From NCBI GenBank assembly GCA_012295225.1, contig WMKK01000003.1:475225-539224 (forward strand): 64,000 bases of DNA, read 5' to 3'. The notes beneath the pieces were generated by a model. It did no database searches, had not been told where the DNA came from, and saw nothing but the letters and a program-made list of their open reading frames with translations. Shown in pieces: positions 1-9,286 of this stretch. The DNA is from Ostreococcus mediterraneus. Lineage: Eukaryota; Chlorophyta; Mamiellophyceae; Mamiellales; Bathycoccaceae. Position 1 is the stretch's first letter. Each line of letters begins with the position of its first letter. The position numbers and the translations under genes were made by a program.

Positions 1-1
1 G

Positions 2-475
2 AAGACGTTTGAAGGGACGGGGACCAAGTTTAAGGTTGTGCCGTGGCAGCGACGGGCGGCGGCGGCGCATAATAAGGAGCGAACCGAGAGCGAACAGGTG
101 AAGAGGAATAAAGGGTTAGTAAAGGCGGAGGATAAACGACGGGCGAAGATTGCGGCAGCGGGGATTGATTACGATTTTCCGGGGTATAAGTCGATTTTGA
201 AGACAGAGGCGCCAAAGACGCCAAAAACCAAGGCGGCGGCTGGGACGACCAAGACGAAAAACACAAAGACTCCGGCGAAGAAAGAGGCTGTTGAAGAGGT
301 CAAGGCGGAGAAAAAGGTAGCTAAGGCGAAGACTCCGGCGACGAAGAAGGCACCAGCTGCGAAGGAAGAGCCAACGTCTGGGAAAAAGCCTACGCCGGTG
401 GCGAAGAAGACTCGAGGCGCGCTCAAACGCGCGCAAGAAACGCCAGCGAAACCAGCTAAAAAAGCCAAGAAATAA
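2..475 (+). CDS. Partial lysine/alanine-rich basic protein, C-terminal end
   Basis: The reading frame is open from the left edge of the window to a TAA at 473-475, so only the last ~157 residues are present. The first ~60 residues have some sequence complexity, with a KFKVVPWQRRAAA segment and a GIDYDFPGYKS segment. The rest is a low-complexity Lys/Ala/Pro/Thr tail with repeated KTPA/KKAPA-type motifs ending in KPAKKAKK, typical of nucleolar or chromatin-associated proteins. I do not recognise the family, and a ribosome-biogenesis role is only a guess from composition. The next gene lies on the opposite strand and converges on this one, with about 100 bp between the stops. Confidence 0.6.
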   Translation, partial: KTFEGTGTKFKVVPWQRRAAAAHNKERTESEQVKRNKGLVKAEDKRRAKIAAAGIDYDFPGYKSILKTEAPKTPKTKAAAGTTKTKNTKTPAKKEAVEEVKAEKKVAKAKTPATKKAPAAKEEPTSGKKPTPVAKKTRGALKRAQETPAKPAKKAKK

Positions 476-575
476 GCGAGCTTCACACGCACAACATTGT
501 CACACATATAGTCTTGAATCAGAGAGTAGTCGTACACGTTTATAATACAACAGGGGGTATTTTACAAACAGAAAT

Positions 576-2959
576 CTACATCTTCGCTTCTCCACCCAAC
601 GGCGGCAAGTGCGTGGAATTTGGCAAGAGAATAGAATCGAGCACCGATGGACCATCATTCGCCGGTCGTTCGACTTCCACTGGAAACGCATGCATTGGAA
701 TAGGAACTATCGCCACTGGGCTTGGTCGCTGGTACATTTGAATATCCGCGATTGAGGTGTGCTTCGTCTCGCGCGCACGCGCGTTGTCGTCGTCTCGCGC
801 GCCTTCGTCGCGATCCGGACTATTTTCCGCCGCCGTATCTACATCACCAGAATCGCACAATCGATCTTCATAGTAATGTTGCAGAACGGTTTGACTTGCG
901 CCGAGCGTATCCACGAGCGACATTGTTTCAGTAGTCATGGACGCGGGTTGGAACATCGCGCCGGCTCCGTACGCGGGCTCTCGACTTCCGCCGCCGCGTT
1001 GACGAAACGACGACGTCGGTTCCTTCTCCGACGACAACGGCGCGTCGTAGCGCCGCATCGACTGCCGCAACACGCTCGCAGATAGATCGGCGGACTTTCC
1101 AAGTTCGTGCTCGTGCGTGCTCGTGAATCCATTGAGCGAATTCAACATGTCCCGTCCGCTCTCGTCGGGTCGCCATTGCGGGTACGTCGCCTGAAACGTC
1201 AAAAAGCTCTTTTCGAGCTTCCCTTGTCTGCTTCTTTGCGCCTTGCTCGCGTGCGCTGGCGCGCCGTAGTGTTTATTCCCGTGTCTTGTGAAATCAAACG
1301 CACTGAGCGAGCACACGTCGCCCACGCCGGGTTTATTCACCGTGAATTGTCGAACGAATTGCACGATGTCGTTCGACGATTCGCACAATGGAAACCAGAG
1401 CAAAAACGGTGCGGCAAAAATTGAAGCAATTTCTTCAAGAAACATCATGGCCTTTAAAGAGAAGAACGAGTTGAACTCGCGTTGGACTTCTTCTTTGTGT
1501 GCGGCGTCGCGCCAGTGCTTTGGTAAGTAATGCGTGTGCGCGACGATGCGAGACATGATGACGTTGGGCTCAAACACCGTGTTTTCGCCAGCCATGAGCG
1601 AACGCGACGTCGCGAGCATGGTACCGAGCACCGCCGTGATCCATAACACATCACGGTCACCCACGTAAGCTTGCAATAATCGATCATCAATCATAGCGCA
1701 CACCAGAGCGATGGCGGCGAATGAGCCGACGACATACGATACAAATTTGGCGAGAATGTTCACCACCGGTGACGGAAACTGCGCGACGTACTTGTTCGCA
1801 TTCGGGTACGCCGCAGATAATCTGTGCTGCGTAAAATGTGGCAACTCGTTGAATTCGCGCATTTTCCACCATGCATAGGACGTCCACTCTCGGGTTCCAA
1901 CCGTTGATGGGTTGTTGTAGAACTTTTCGGCGTACGAGAGGACAAAGTACATGGATAGAAATATAGCGAGAAATGGCGAAAGAATCGCGTTGATTATCGC
2001 GAGACACCTGAATCTGTATCTCATCGCGGAAACATCATAGAACGATGGCTTGACGGTAAAATTTTCGTCAAACATCCCGTTAAATACCGCCAGGTCTACG
2101 TTCCATTCAATCACCTTTGTGAACCATCGATGGCCGCGCAACAGCGGAGCGTCCAAAGAGACGTTGAGCACTTCGCGGTTGACCATGCCAGTCAAGTAGT
2201 TTTCCTTTCTCAAAATTCTCGCTACAATATCGTGCTCGTTGAGCTCACGCGAAATGCACAGTCTCGTCGTCGCCTGCAAGTGCACAACGCGCTGCAAAAC
2301 CTCTGGCCACGTAATCGTATACAAGTCTCTGTCGCTAAGCGCGAGCTTTTGATTGCAAAACCGCCTCATATCCGCCAACGGCGCCGCATCGTACGCCAAT
2401 CTAATCGCACTCCACAACCAATACGTCGAAAACAACAACAAGTACACCGTCACTACTGTATTTCTCACGAAACCACCGTAATGATACGGCTCACTGTACA
2501 CCGCGTCTCGCAATACGTCGCACCGCTCGGCGTCTTCGGCGCACGTCGTGCTCAAATACCCCCAATCCACAAACAACAGCAAGAACCCAGACAGCCATAT
2601 CGTAAACCCAAGCGTGGCTAAATTCACCACCCTCGACGTCATCGCGCACCGGTAGCCTTTATTGGCAAAGTACGCGTACAAACGCGAGAACCACTCGTCC
2701 AAGTCACCCACCGCTCGAAGCGCGTCGTCATCCTTCGCGCGAACGCTCTCTCGCTCGAGCAAGCCTTCGTGTTCGTGCGCGCTGTCGCGTTTAAATAATA
2801 CACAAAGCAATCATAGTCGTCAGTCGACGTCGCGCGATCGTCATCGTCGTCGCAAGCGGCGTCAGAGTTGCGTTCAACTGCATCGAGCTCGACAGTGGGC
2901 ACACACCTTTCAATAGCATCGTACGCGTCGTCGTCGTCGTCGTCGTACGGCACACGCAT
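576..2959 (-). CDS. ATG9: Autophagy-related membrane protein ATG9 (two exons)
   Basis: ATG9 is the multispanning lipid scramblase of autophagosome-forming vesicles. The conserved core starts with DEWFSRLYAYF and is followed by TM1 (about residues 69-91) and TM2 (126-146). Later come a hydrophobic segment around CLAIINAILSPFLAIFLSMY and the block MFLEEIASIFAAPFLLWFPL, both typical of the family. The C-terminal ~200 residues are polar and Ser/Arg/Asp-rich. The core frame has no ATG before the conserved region; its first possible codon is a TTG. I therefore place an exon at 2907-2959, starting with ATG and encoding an acidic MRVPY-Asp6 segment, spliced to 576-2781. The joined CDS is 2259 nt, exactly divisible by three, giving 752 aa. 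The family call is strong; the exon structure is a prediction. Confidence 0.9.
2782..2906 (-). other. Predicted 125-nt intron in ATG9
   Basis: On the minus strand the donor reads GAAAG|GTGTGTG and the acceptor GCGACAG|CGCGC. A branch-like ACTGAC lies at 2824-2819, about 38 nt before the acceptor, followed by a T-rich stretch. Exon 1 ends in phase 2, and joining it to exon 2 makes an AGC codon and restores the main ATG9 frame. Without this splice the gene would have to start at a TTG. This is a prediction from signals and phase only. Confidence 0.75.
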
Positions 2960-3202
2960 CGCGCGCGAACAATTGCCGTCGCGCGTGCGCGCGAAGACAC
3001 CGTGCGGTTACCGCGAGCGCTCGCCGCGTTTTCGAGCGGCGTTGCGCGCGTATGTGACGTTTCAGTTTAAATCACTTTATCTGTTTAAAATACAGTTGGG
3101 ACGCGCGTTTTCGAGCTCGCCGCGATGGATGCGTGACGATCGCGCGCGCATTCGAACGAAACGATAAAATAAAAAATATAGATTATCATTACGAGCGATT
3201 GC

Positions 3203-3901
3203 CTACGCTGTGAAGAGCGCGTGGGCGCCGAACAGGAGGAACAAAACGCCGCCGGCTCCGCCGACAAAGCGTTCGTTCACTTTGGACGCCAAGTGGCGGC
3301 CACCGATGACGGCGAGTCCCGTGCACGCGGCGTGGGCGAGGATACCACCGAGCGTGACGCCTAATACGTCGGATGCCGCGGCTAGACCGATGGTGGCGAT
3401 TTGCGAACGGTCACCCCATTCGGCGCAAAAGGTCACGACGAAGGCTTCGGCAAACGTCGACCGGGACGCGCCTCGCGCCGGCGCCTTCTTCGCACTTCCT
3501 CCGCGCTTCTTCGCCGCCGCTGACGAACTTCGCGTCGTGCGTGTCGATGTACGTCGCCCTCGCGTGGCGAACTCCGCTTCTACTTCCGTGAGCTCGCTCT
3601 CGCCGTCGCTCGCGCCGACGGCTTCAAACACCGCGCGCGCGCCAAACACAAAAAACAACGCCGTCGCACACGCCCGCGTCGTCGCCGGGTCGATCAATCG
3701 CGGCGCCGCGCTCCCTACAACGGCTGATAACGCCGTCATCACCGCCAACGCGAGCCACGCGCCGAGAAACACCGCCGAACGCGCGTGCTTCATCGCCATG
3801 ACTGCGGCGATAAAGAACGTCTTGTCGCCGATTTCGCTCACCACCGTCATCGACGCGCTCTTCGCGAAGCCTTCGATGAATGCAGAAGACGACAAAGACA
3901 T
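3203..3901 (-). CDS. GDT1/TMEM165 (UPF0016) family cation transporter
   Basis: The protein is 232 aa, the family's usual size, with two homologous three-helix halves. Each half carries the signature: EIGDKT at residues 23-28 and EWGDRSQ at 161-167. The halves are joined by a charged, Ser/Arg/Lys-rich loop (about 100-148). In yeast Gdt1 and human TMEM165 these acidic motifs carry Ca/Mn (with H) across Golgi membranes; chloroplast relatives (PAM71) move Mn. No long transit peptide is visible, which fits an endomembrane location, but the subfamily is not certain. The start ATG lies head-to-head with the following gene, with at most 175 bp and perhaps only about 80 bp between the two coding starts. 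Confidence 0.9.
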   Translation of the reverse strand: MSLSSSAFIEGFAKSASMTVVSEIGDKTFFIAAVMAMKHARSAVFLGAWLALAVMTALSAVVGSAAPRLIDPATTRACATALFFVFGARAVFEAVGASDGESELTEVEAEFATRGRRTSTRTTRSSSAAAKKRGGSAKKAPARGASRSTFAEAFVVTFCAEWGDRSQIATIGLAAASDVLGVTLGGILAHAACTGLAVIGGRHLASKVNERFVGGAGGVLFLLFGAHALFTA

Positions 3902-3983
3902 GTTTCGTGCGTTTGAAATGCGTTTACCTCGTCCTCGCCGTCGTCGTGTGCGTGCAGAGCAGTGCGGTGTGCGTCACAAGTTG

Positions 3984-5567
3984 ATGCGCTCGTGGTTACG
4001 CCGTGGTGCGTCGACGACGACGACGACGACGACCGTCGCGCCTTCGTTCTACGCGTGTCCAAAGCCGTACGAAACGATGTCGCGATGGATGATCGTGTCA
4101 CACGCCGGCGCGGCGGATGCGACGACGACGGCAGAGGTGGAGAAGGCGAACGCGAGTTCTTCGATTGCGTTGTGCCGTGCGCACGAGGAATCGCGCGCCC
4201 GTGCGCCGCGCTCGACGCTCTGGGTGGAAGAAGACGAGCGTGATGCTTTGCCGAACACGTGTGCGGTGGTGCGGGACGTGTTCGTGGCGGCTGAAACGCG
4301 GGAGACGCCGTTGCGAGAGGCGTTGCGCGCGAGCGCGACCGCGAGCGGCCGCGCGGCTGTGGTCGTCGCGAGGGATGTTCTGTGCGCGCCCTCCACACCA
4401 ATGGTTGTGGACGTGTACGAACGCCGTGACGTGCTCGGGACGTTCGCGCTGACGCACGCGGGGCGGGACTTGTTTGAGTGGTTGCGCGAGCGCGGGGTGG
4501 AGACGCGGGTAACCGACGGCACGGACGGTCGCGAGTTAGATTTCGACACCGAGCGCGAGCGAGGGAAGTCGACCAATGTCGAGGTGATCTATTCGACGAC
4601 ATACGTCCCTCAAGACGTGGCTCGGGCGCAAAGCTCGAACACATGCGTGATGGTGGCGCCGAACGCGTTTGGGTCCAACGCGCAAGCGGCGCGCGATAAC
4701 CACTTTATGGGATCTACTGGAACCATGACCGCACGTGAGGTGCGCGAAAGCGCCTTGGCGGAATTCAAAGGCCTCTACCAAGGTTTGCGCGACATTGGCG
4801 TGCGCGTGCACTTATTCGCGCACGATTTGAAGCACAATACTCCGGACGCGGTGTTTCCAAACAACTGGCACACCGTTCGCGGCGGGACGTTAAAATTGTT
4901 TCCAATGAAGGATGAAAACAGGCGATTAGAGCGCCGAGAAGACATAATCGAGTACTTGCTCGAGCGCAACAAAGGATTGAAGCTCGATGATTCGTTGCTT
5001 GCGCACGAACACGGCGACGCGCCCAAGTTTCTTGAAGGCACGGGTTCGCTCGTCATTGACCACGTCAACGCGCTCGCATACGTCGCCGTGTCCGAACGCG
5101 CGCACATCGACGTGGTGAAAGAGTACTGTGCATCTGAAATCCTCGAGCCCGTGACGTTCGTCGCCAAAGACGCCAAAGGCCGCGTGATTTATCACACCAA
5201 CGTCATGATGAGCGTATGTTCCACCGTCGCCATCGCGTGCTTGGAATCCATCGCCTCCGACGACGACCGTCGTCGCGTTCGCGACGCCCTCACGACATCC
5301 CACGCACACACGCGCGAACTCGTCGACATCACCCTCGACCAAGTGAACGAATTCTGTGGCAACGTCATCGAGGTGCGCGACGGTTCCGGCGCGCCCGCGC
5401 TCGCCCTCTCCCGCCGCGCGTACGACGCCTTCACCCCACACCAGCGCGCCATGCTCTCCCGCCACTTCGCCTCCTTCGTCGTTGCGACATTCGACGTCAT
5501 CGAACGCATCGGTGGCGGCGGCGTGCGTTGCGCGATCGCCGAAACGTTCCACGCTAGTCCCTTGTAA
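3984..5567 (+). CDS. DDAH/CtlX-like amidinotransferase-fold hydrolase with N-terminal extension
   Basis: About 527 aa. Residues ~200-527 match the amidinotransferase-fold family that includes eukaryotic-type dimethylarginine dimethylaminohydrolase and bacterial citrulline-utilisation CtlX. Visible landmarks are the substrate-loop segment MVAPNAFGSNAQAARDNHFM, PNNWHT, the catalytic-type His404 in YHTNVMMS, and the nucleophile-type Cys516 in GGGVRCAIAE. The likely chemistry is hydrolysis of a guanidino or ureido group (methylarginine, arginine or citrulline). Residues 1-200 belong to no domain I recognise. The frame is open upstream through the antisense of the GDT1 gene, so the start is uncertain: ATG 3984 gives an Arg/Ser/Thr-rich, presequence-like leader, and ATG 4077 is an alternative. 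Confidence 0.8.
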   Translation: MRSWLRRGASTTTTTTTVAPSFYACPKPYETMSRWMIVSHAGAADATTTAEVEKANASSSIALCRAHEESRARAPRSTLWVEEDERDALPNTCAVVRDVFVAAETRETPLREALRASATASGRAAVVVARDVLCAPSTPMVVDVYERRDVLGTFALTHAGRDLFEWLRERGVETRVTDGTDGRELDFDTERERGKSTNVEVIYSTTYVPQDVARAQSSNTCVMVAPNAFGSNAQAARDNHFMGSTGTMTAREVRESALAEFKGLYQGLRDIGVRVHLFAHDLKHNTPDAVFPNNWHTVRGGTLKLFPMKDENRRLERREDIIEYLLERNKGLKLDDSLLAHEHGDAPKFLEGTGSLVIDHVNALAYVAVSERAHIDVVKEYCASEILEPVTFVAKDAKGRVIYHTNVMMSVCSTVAIACLESIASDDDRRRVRDALTTSHAHTRELVDITLDQVNEFCGNVIEVRDGSGAPALALSRRAYDAFTPHQRAMLSRHFASFVVATFDVIERIGGGGVRCAIAETFHASPL

Positions 5568-5840
5568 CGCCTCGTCCCGCCAGCCATCCTTCCAACGCTT
5601 CAGAAAAGAACTAAAACAGTCCCCCAATCGACCAATCACGACCCAAACCCAAAGTGTCGGTTCGAATTCCCTCAAAAACACCCAGAAGTGCCGTCAGACC
5701 CCCCCTGTTGATTTATCCACTTTTCACGCGCGCGATCGATCGCGTCCGCGCGCCATACCGCGCCGCCTCGCGCCTCCGCCTCGCGCGCGCGCACGAACAC
5801 ACGCGACTCGCCTCCACCGCGCCGCGCGTCGTGACTCGTC

Positions 5841-7400
5841 ATGTCTCTCGCCCCGAGCGCGTCGACGACGGCGCATTCGCGCGCGCATTCGCGCCGTGCG
5901 ATGCGCGGCACCCCATGCATCGGTCGCGAACCGACGTGCGGGTCTCTCGCGCGCGGTCGACGCGCGATGCGCGTGCGGGGAGCGATACAGGTGGATACGG
6001 TGATGCCTCGTCCCGGTGCGCGCGTCGCGGCGGGGCTTGAGGTGCCGTCGTACGAGCACGTACGCGCGGCGTACGAGCGCGTGACGGAAGGGGTGGTGCG
6101 CAGTCGATGCACGCACAGCGCGGCGTTGAGCGAGCAAACGGGGATGAATTTGCACTTGAAACATGAATGGGAGCAGTTTACTGGGAGTTTTAAGGAACGT
6201 GGGGCACGGAATGCGCTTTTAGCGCTCGATGCGGAGCAGAGAGCGCGAGGGGTGATCGCGGCGAGCGCCGGGAATCACGCGTTGGCGTTGGCGTATCACG
6301 GCAAGTTGTTAAACATTCCTGTGACGGTGATTATGCCGTCGATTGCGCCGTTGACGAAGATTACCAAGTGCCGAAAACTTGGTGCGAGAGTGATTTTAGA
6401 AGGGGATACGATTGCGGATGCTGCGGCGCACGCGCACGCGACGTACGTCACGAAGGAGGGGTTGAAATACATCAACGGTTTCGACGACTTTGAAATCATT
6501 TCGGGCGCGGGGTCTGTTGGGATTGAGATGTTAGAGGACGTACGTAACGCCGATGCGGTGGTCATCCCCGTTGGTGGTGGTGGTTTAATCGCGGGCGTGG
6601 CTTTGGCGATTAAGCAATTGAAGCCTAACTGTTTGGTCATCGGCGTCGAACCGGAGCGCTGCGCATCCATGTCCATGGCGCTCGCCGCAGGTGAGCCAGT
6701 CAAGGCGCCGACGACCGCAACGTTGGCGGATGGTCTTGCCGTCCCTACCGTCGGACCGCGATCGTTCCAAACCGTCAAGGACTTGATCGATAAGGTTGTT
6801 TTGGTGTCCGAGTCCGACATCGCCGTCGCCATGCTTCGTTTGCTCGAGAATGAAAAGCTCATTCAAGAAGGCGCGGGTATCTCCGGTTTGGCTGCGTGCT
6901 TGGCAGGTAAGCTTCCGGAACTTCAAGGCAAGACGGTCGTTGTGGCCATGTGTGGCGGTAACATTGATACCAGCACGCTCGGATATGTCTTGGAACGTGG
7001 TTTGGTTGCCGACGGACGTCTCGTTCGGTTCTCGTGCGTCGTCCCTGATCGACCAGGCGGCATCGCCGGTTTGTGCAACAAGATTGCCAAGGTTGGCGCA
7101 TCCATTAAGCACATTGTGCACGAGCGCGCGTGGTTGCAAGAAGAATCTCACTGTGTGCTCGTTGACGTCGAGTGCGAAGTGACCGACATGAACATGTCCG
7201 AGTCGCTCTTCAACGAAATCAACGAAAACTATACGTTGAAGACGGCCAACTTTGGACCGTTGAGCAAAAGACAACAGCTGAAGAGTAAGATGGGTTCGGA
7301 ATTAACAGATGACGTGACCAACCCCATCACTGCGTGCGAAGTTATGGATGACGATTGCGAAATCGTCTACCCGAGCACGGATGAAGACGCCGAAGATTGA
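5841..7400 (+). CDS. PLP-dependent threonine/serine dehydratase with one ACT domain
   Basis: This 519-aa fold-type II PLP enzyme deaminates threonine (and usually serine) to the 2-oxo acid. The Schiff-base lysine is K118 in FTGSFKERGARN. The phosphate-binding loop is VGGGGLIAG (GGGG at 245-248), and SAGNHALALA is also present. An ACT domain begins near residue 394 (RFSCVVPDRPGGIAG). A single ACT module resembles bacterial catabolic/TdcB-like enzymes with ACT, rather than the paired C-terminal modules of plant biosynthetic threonine deaminase. The first ~60 residues are Ser/Arg/Ala-rich and look like an organellar transit peptide. The ATG at 5841 is chosen because it retains this leader; 6003 is an alternative. 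Confidence 0.88.
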   Translation: MSLAPSASTTAHSRAHSRRAMRGTPCIGREPTCGSLARGRRAMRVRGAIQVDTVMPRPGARVAAGLEVPSYEHVRAAYERVTEGVVRSRCTHSAALSEQTGMNLHLKHEWEQFTGSFKERGARNALLALDAEQRARGVIAASAGNHALALAYHGKLLNIPVTVIMPSIAPLTKITKCRKLGARVILEGDTIADAAAHAHATYVTKEGLKYINGFDDFEIISGAGSVGIEMLEDVRNADAVVIPVGGGGLIAGVALAIKQLKPNCLVIGVEPERCASMSMALAAGEPVKAPTTATLADGLAVPTVGPRSFQTVKDLIDKVVLVSESDIAVAMLRLLENEKLIQEGAGISGLAACLAGKLPELQGKTVVVAMCGGNIDTSTLGYVLERGLVADGRLVRFSCVVPDRPGGIAGLCNKIAKVGASIKHIVHERAWLQEESHCVLVDVECEVTDMNMSESLFNEINENYTLKTANFGPLSKRQQLKSKMGSELTDDVTNPITACEVMDDDCEIVYPSTDEDAED

Positions 7401-7553
7401 ACAAAAAAACGAAAATCAAAAGACACGCGCGCGCAAGCGACATAAATTCCTCATCAAGTCACGCGCCGAAGCCGGCGCGAGACTTTGCTTGTATATACTA
7501 ACTCAATTACATTACAACACCAACTCTAAGCGACCTAAGCGACTCCTAACCTC

Positions 7554-8363
7554 CTATATAATCGACGTTTCGGCGGCGTGCTTTCCACGCTCAACGACGG
7601 TGTCTGTTTCCTCGGCGCCGATGGCGTCTTGGATGGATACCATCGCATCCGCGATGAGCGCATCGGACAGCGCCATGGACGAGCCGTTTGGAAGTACGAC
7701 ACCGACAAAGACGCCAATAAACATGCTCGCACGCTCACACAACTCGATGTCGACGTTTCGACTCTTCGCGTATACAGAGCACGTCGTGCTCATACCATTT
7801 CTACGCATGAAATCGCGCTGGTACTCTTGATCGTCGGCGACGACGGCAAGAAGTAGCTCTAAGGCGTACCCTTTAACGCTGGAAGGCGTGTCGTCATCTC
7901 GTAACCGTCCGAGCAACGTCTCCATGTGCTCACCGACAAGATTTGAACGCAACGCGGGCGCGTGAATGACGACGCCGCGCATCAATTCCAGCGCGCGCAG
8001 CCGCGACTCGTGACTGTGCGTCGATTTATCATCACACGCGATACTCATGAGTTTATCGATCACGTCACACTCACCAACTTGTAACGCACTTTCAAGCGTC
8101 AAACACGCCATCGCGGCGTCCTCGTGCGTCGCCATGTCGTCTAAATACTCCACCCACTCCGCCATGACGGCGAGCCGTTCGCGCTCGTTTTCGCTCGCTA
8201 ACCCGGCGTTCAAACGCTCCACCGAGGCTCGAACGCTCACTGATACGTGCTCGCGGTCTAAAACATCCACGAGCGATCGCCATTCGGGTTCCCACGCCTC
8301 GGTGTTGAACCGCCGCCAGAATGGCTCCACGTGTCCTCTGACGCGCGCCTGGCTGAAAGTCAT
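7554..8363 (-). CDS. Cdc14 (SIN component)-like ARM/helical protein
   Basis: A 269-aa all-helical protein. The segment ALELMRGVVIHAPALRSN, then KGYALELLLAVVADDQEYQR and SVYAKSRNVDIELCERA, matches my recollection of the fungal Cdc14 family of the septation initiation network: a Leu-rich helix, an HPxSR-like turn, then NQRVFEE and LKSR blocks. Fission yeast Cdc14 is a non-catalytic partner of the Sid1 kinase and is unrelated to Cdc14 phosphatase. No catalytic motif, signal peptide or membrane segment is seen. The ATG sits exactly after a good 3' splice site, so a 5'-UTR intron probably precedes it. The assignment is tentative; a generic armadillo-like protein is the alternative. Confidence 0.6.
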   Translation of the reverse strand: MTFSQARVRGHVEPFWRRFNTEAWEPEWRSLVDVLDREHVSVSVRASVERLNAGLASENERERLAVMAEWVEYLDDMATHEDAAMACLTLESALQVGECDVIDKLMSIACDDKSTHSHESRLRALELMRGVVIHAPALRSNLVGEHMETLLGRLRDDDTPSSVKGYALELLLAVVADDQEYQRDFMRRNGMSTTCSVYAKSRNVDIELCERASMFIGVFVGVVLPNGSSMALSDALIADAMVSIQDAIGAEETDTVVERGKHAAETSII

Positions 8364-8460
8364 CTGCGGGCGCGTTTATCCCAGTCAGTCTTTGTCAAAC
8401 AATAAATACATCGAGCGCGACGAGTGTGTGTGTGCGCGCGCGCGCGCGTGCGGTTCTCAC
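8364..8460 (-). other. Probable 97-nt 5'-UTR intron
   Basis: On the minus strand the donor CACAT|GTGAGA and the acceptor CGCCCGCAG|ATG flank a region containing ACTGAC about 24-30 nt before the acceptor. This is the layout seen in the ATG9, STT3, uS15 and centrin introns. All three frames upstream carry stops shortly before the donor, so the first exon would be untranslated and the initiator ATG would be the first three bases of exon 2. Confidence 0.55.
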
Positions 8461-9286
8461 ATGTGAGTGATGGATCAGACTTTGTATACGTTATGGTTCG
8501 TCACCGGCGCGAAACGGTTCGGTCGCGCGAAAACGATGCATGAGCACACGCGATTCGCCGCGAGAACGCTGACGCCGACGCGGGTTCCATGAATACGACG
8601 TTCGGCACGATCGCGCGCGCACAGAAACACCAACAACACGACCACCCGCGCGCACACCGCGAAAACATTCGTATATACACCGCCCTTGTGACGTCGAAGC
8701 GCACGAATATAAAGCACCCGACGCGTATCGTAAAGCGGCGCGCGACGACGCGTCGTCGCCTCTCGCGAACGAAATCCATCTCGCGTCGAGCCTTTCACGA
8801 GCACTGCATCGCTCACCAGTGCCGCAGCCGTGTCACCGACGCGCATCTTCACCGCGCGTCGCGTTCGCGCGTCGCCAGCGCCTCGCGCGCGCGCAACCGC
8901 GCACGAACACACCGCACACGACCCCACGCGTCGCTCGCGCCAGCACCCAACCACCGCGAATCCCATCGTCATCATTCGTCGCGAACCCCCCACCGTCGAC
9001 CGCGCATCGGACCTTTTACCAAGAAGTCATCGTCATCACATCCATCCATCTCGCGCCACCACCGCGTCGCGCGACGACGATATACGCACCGAAACACGCG
9101 ATGCGCGACGACGCCGACGACGACGACGACGTCGTCGTCCTCCGCGCGGGGTTCCGAGCACCGACGAGTCGCGCGTGCGCACCGCGCGGGACGACGCACA
9201 CCGACCGTTGGCGTCACCGAATGCCGTCGCGCGCCGTTTCGCGCGCCAGACGACGACGCCGACCGACAGACGGAGGCGTCGACGCG
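8461..9286 (+). other. Intergenic region upstream of the Dispatched-like gene
   Basis: No supportable gene. The sequence is very GC-rich, with alternating CG/CA runs around 8430-8460 and Arg-rich frames that look like codon-composition shadows. A TATAAA at 8708-8713 on the plus strand is a possible core promoter for the downstream gene. In-frame ATGs at 9101 and 9221 could extend that gene's N-terminus, but the extra residues are low-complexity Asp/Arg-rich. Confidence 0.4.

Noticed and set aside
2639-2906. Separate small gene on the minus strand in front of ATG9
   Set aside because: Only its first 53 nt make sense, as ATG9 exon 1; the rest is intron or out-of-frame ATG9 coding sequence.
3210-3983. 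Upstream extension of the DDAH-like frame through the whole GDT1 gene
   Set aside because: It is antisense to a well-supported conserved gene, and its translation is low-information; long antisense frames are common here because of GC-rich codons.
5655-5680. Possible tRNA T-loop (GGTTCGAATTCC)
   Set aside because: The flanking bases do not form a T-stem, and no acceptor stem or anticodon arm could be found around it.
4926-5681. 251-residue minus-strand frame (Gly/Val/Asp-rich)
   Set aside because: It lies antisense to the catalytic part of the DDAH-like gene, with composition reflecting the complement of its codons.
8819-9286. N-terminal extension of the Dispatched-like protein
   Set aside because: The extra residues are Arg/His/Thr-rich with a GTG first codon and look like leader or intergenic sequence. 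ATG 9101 cannot be fully excluded.
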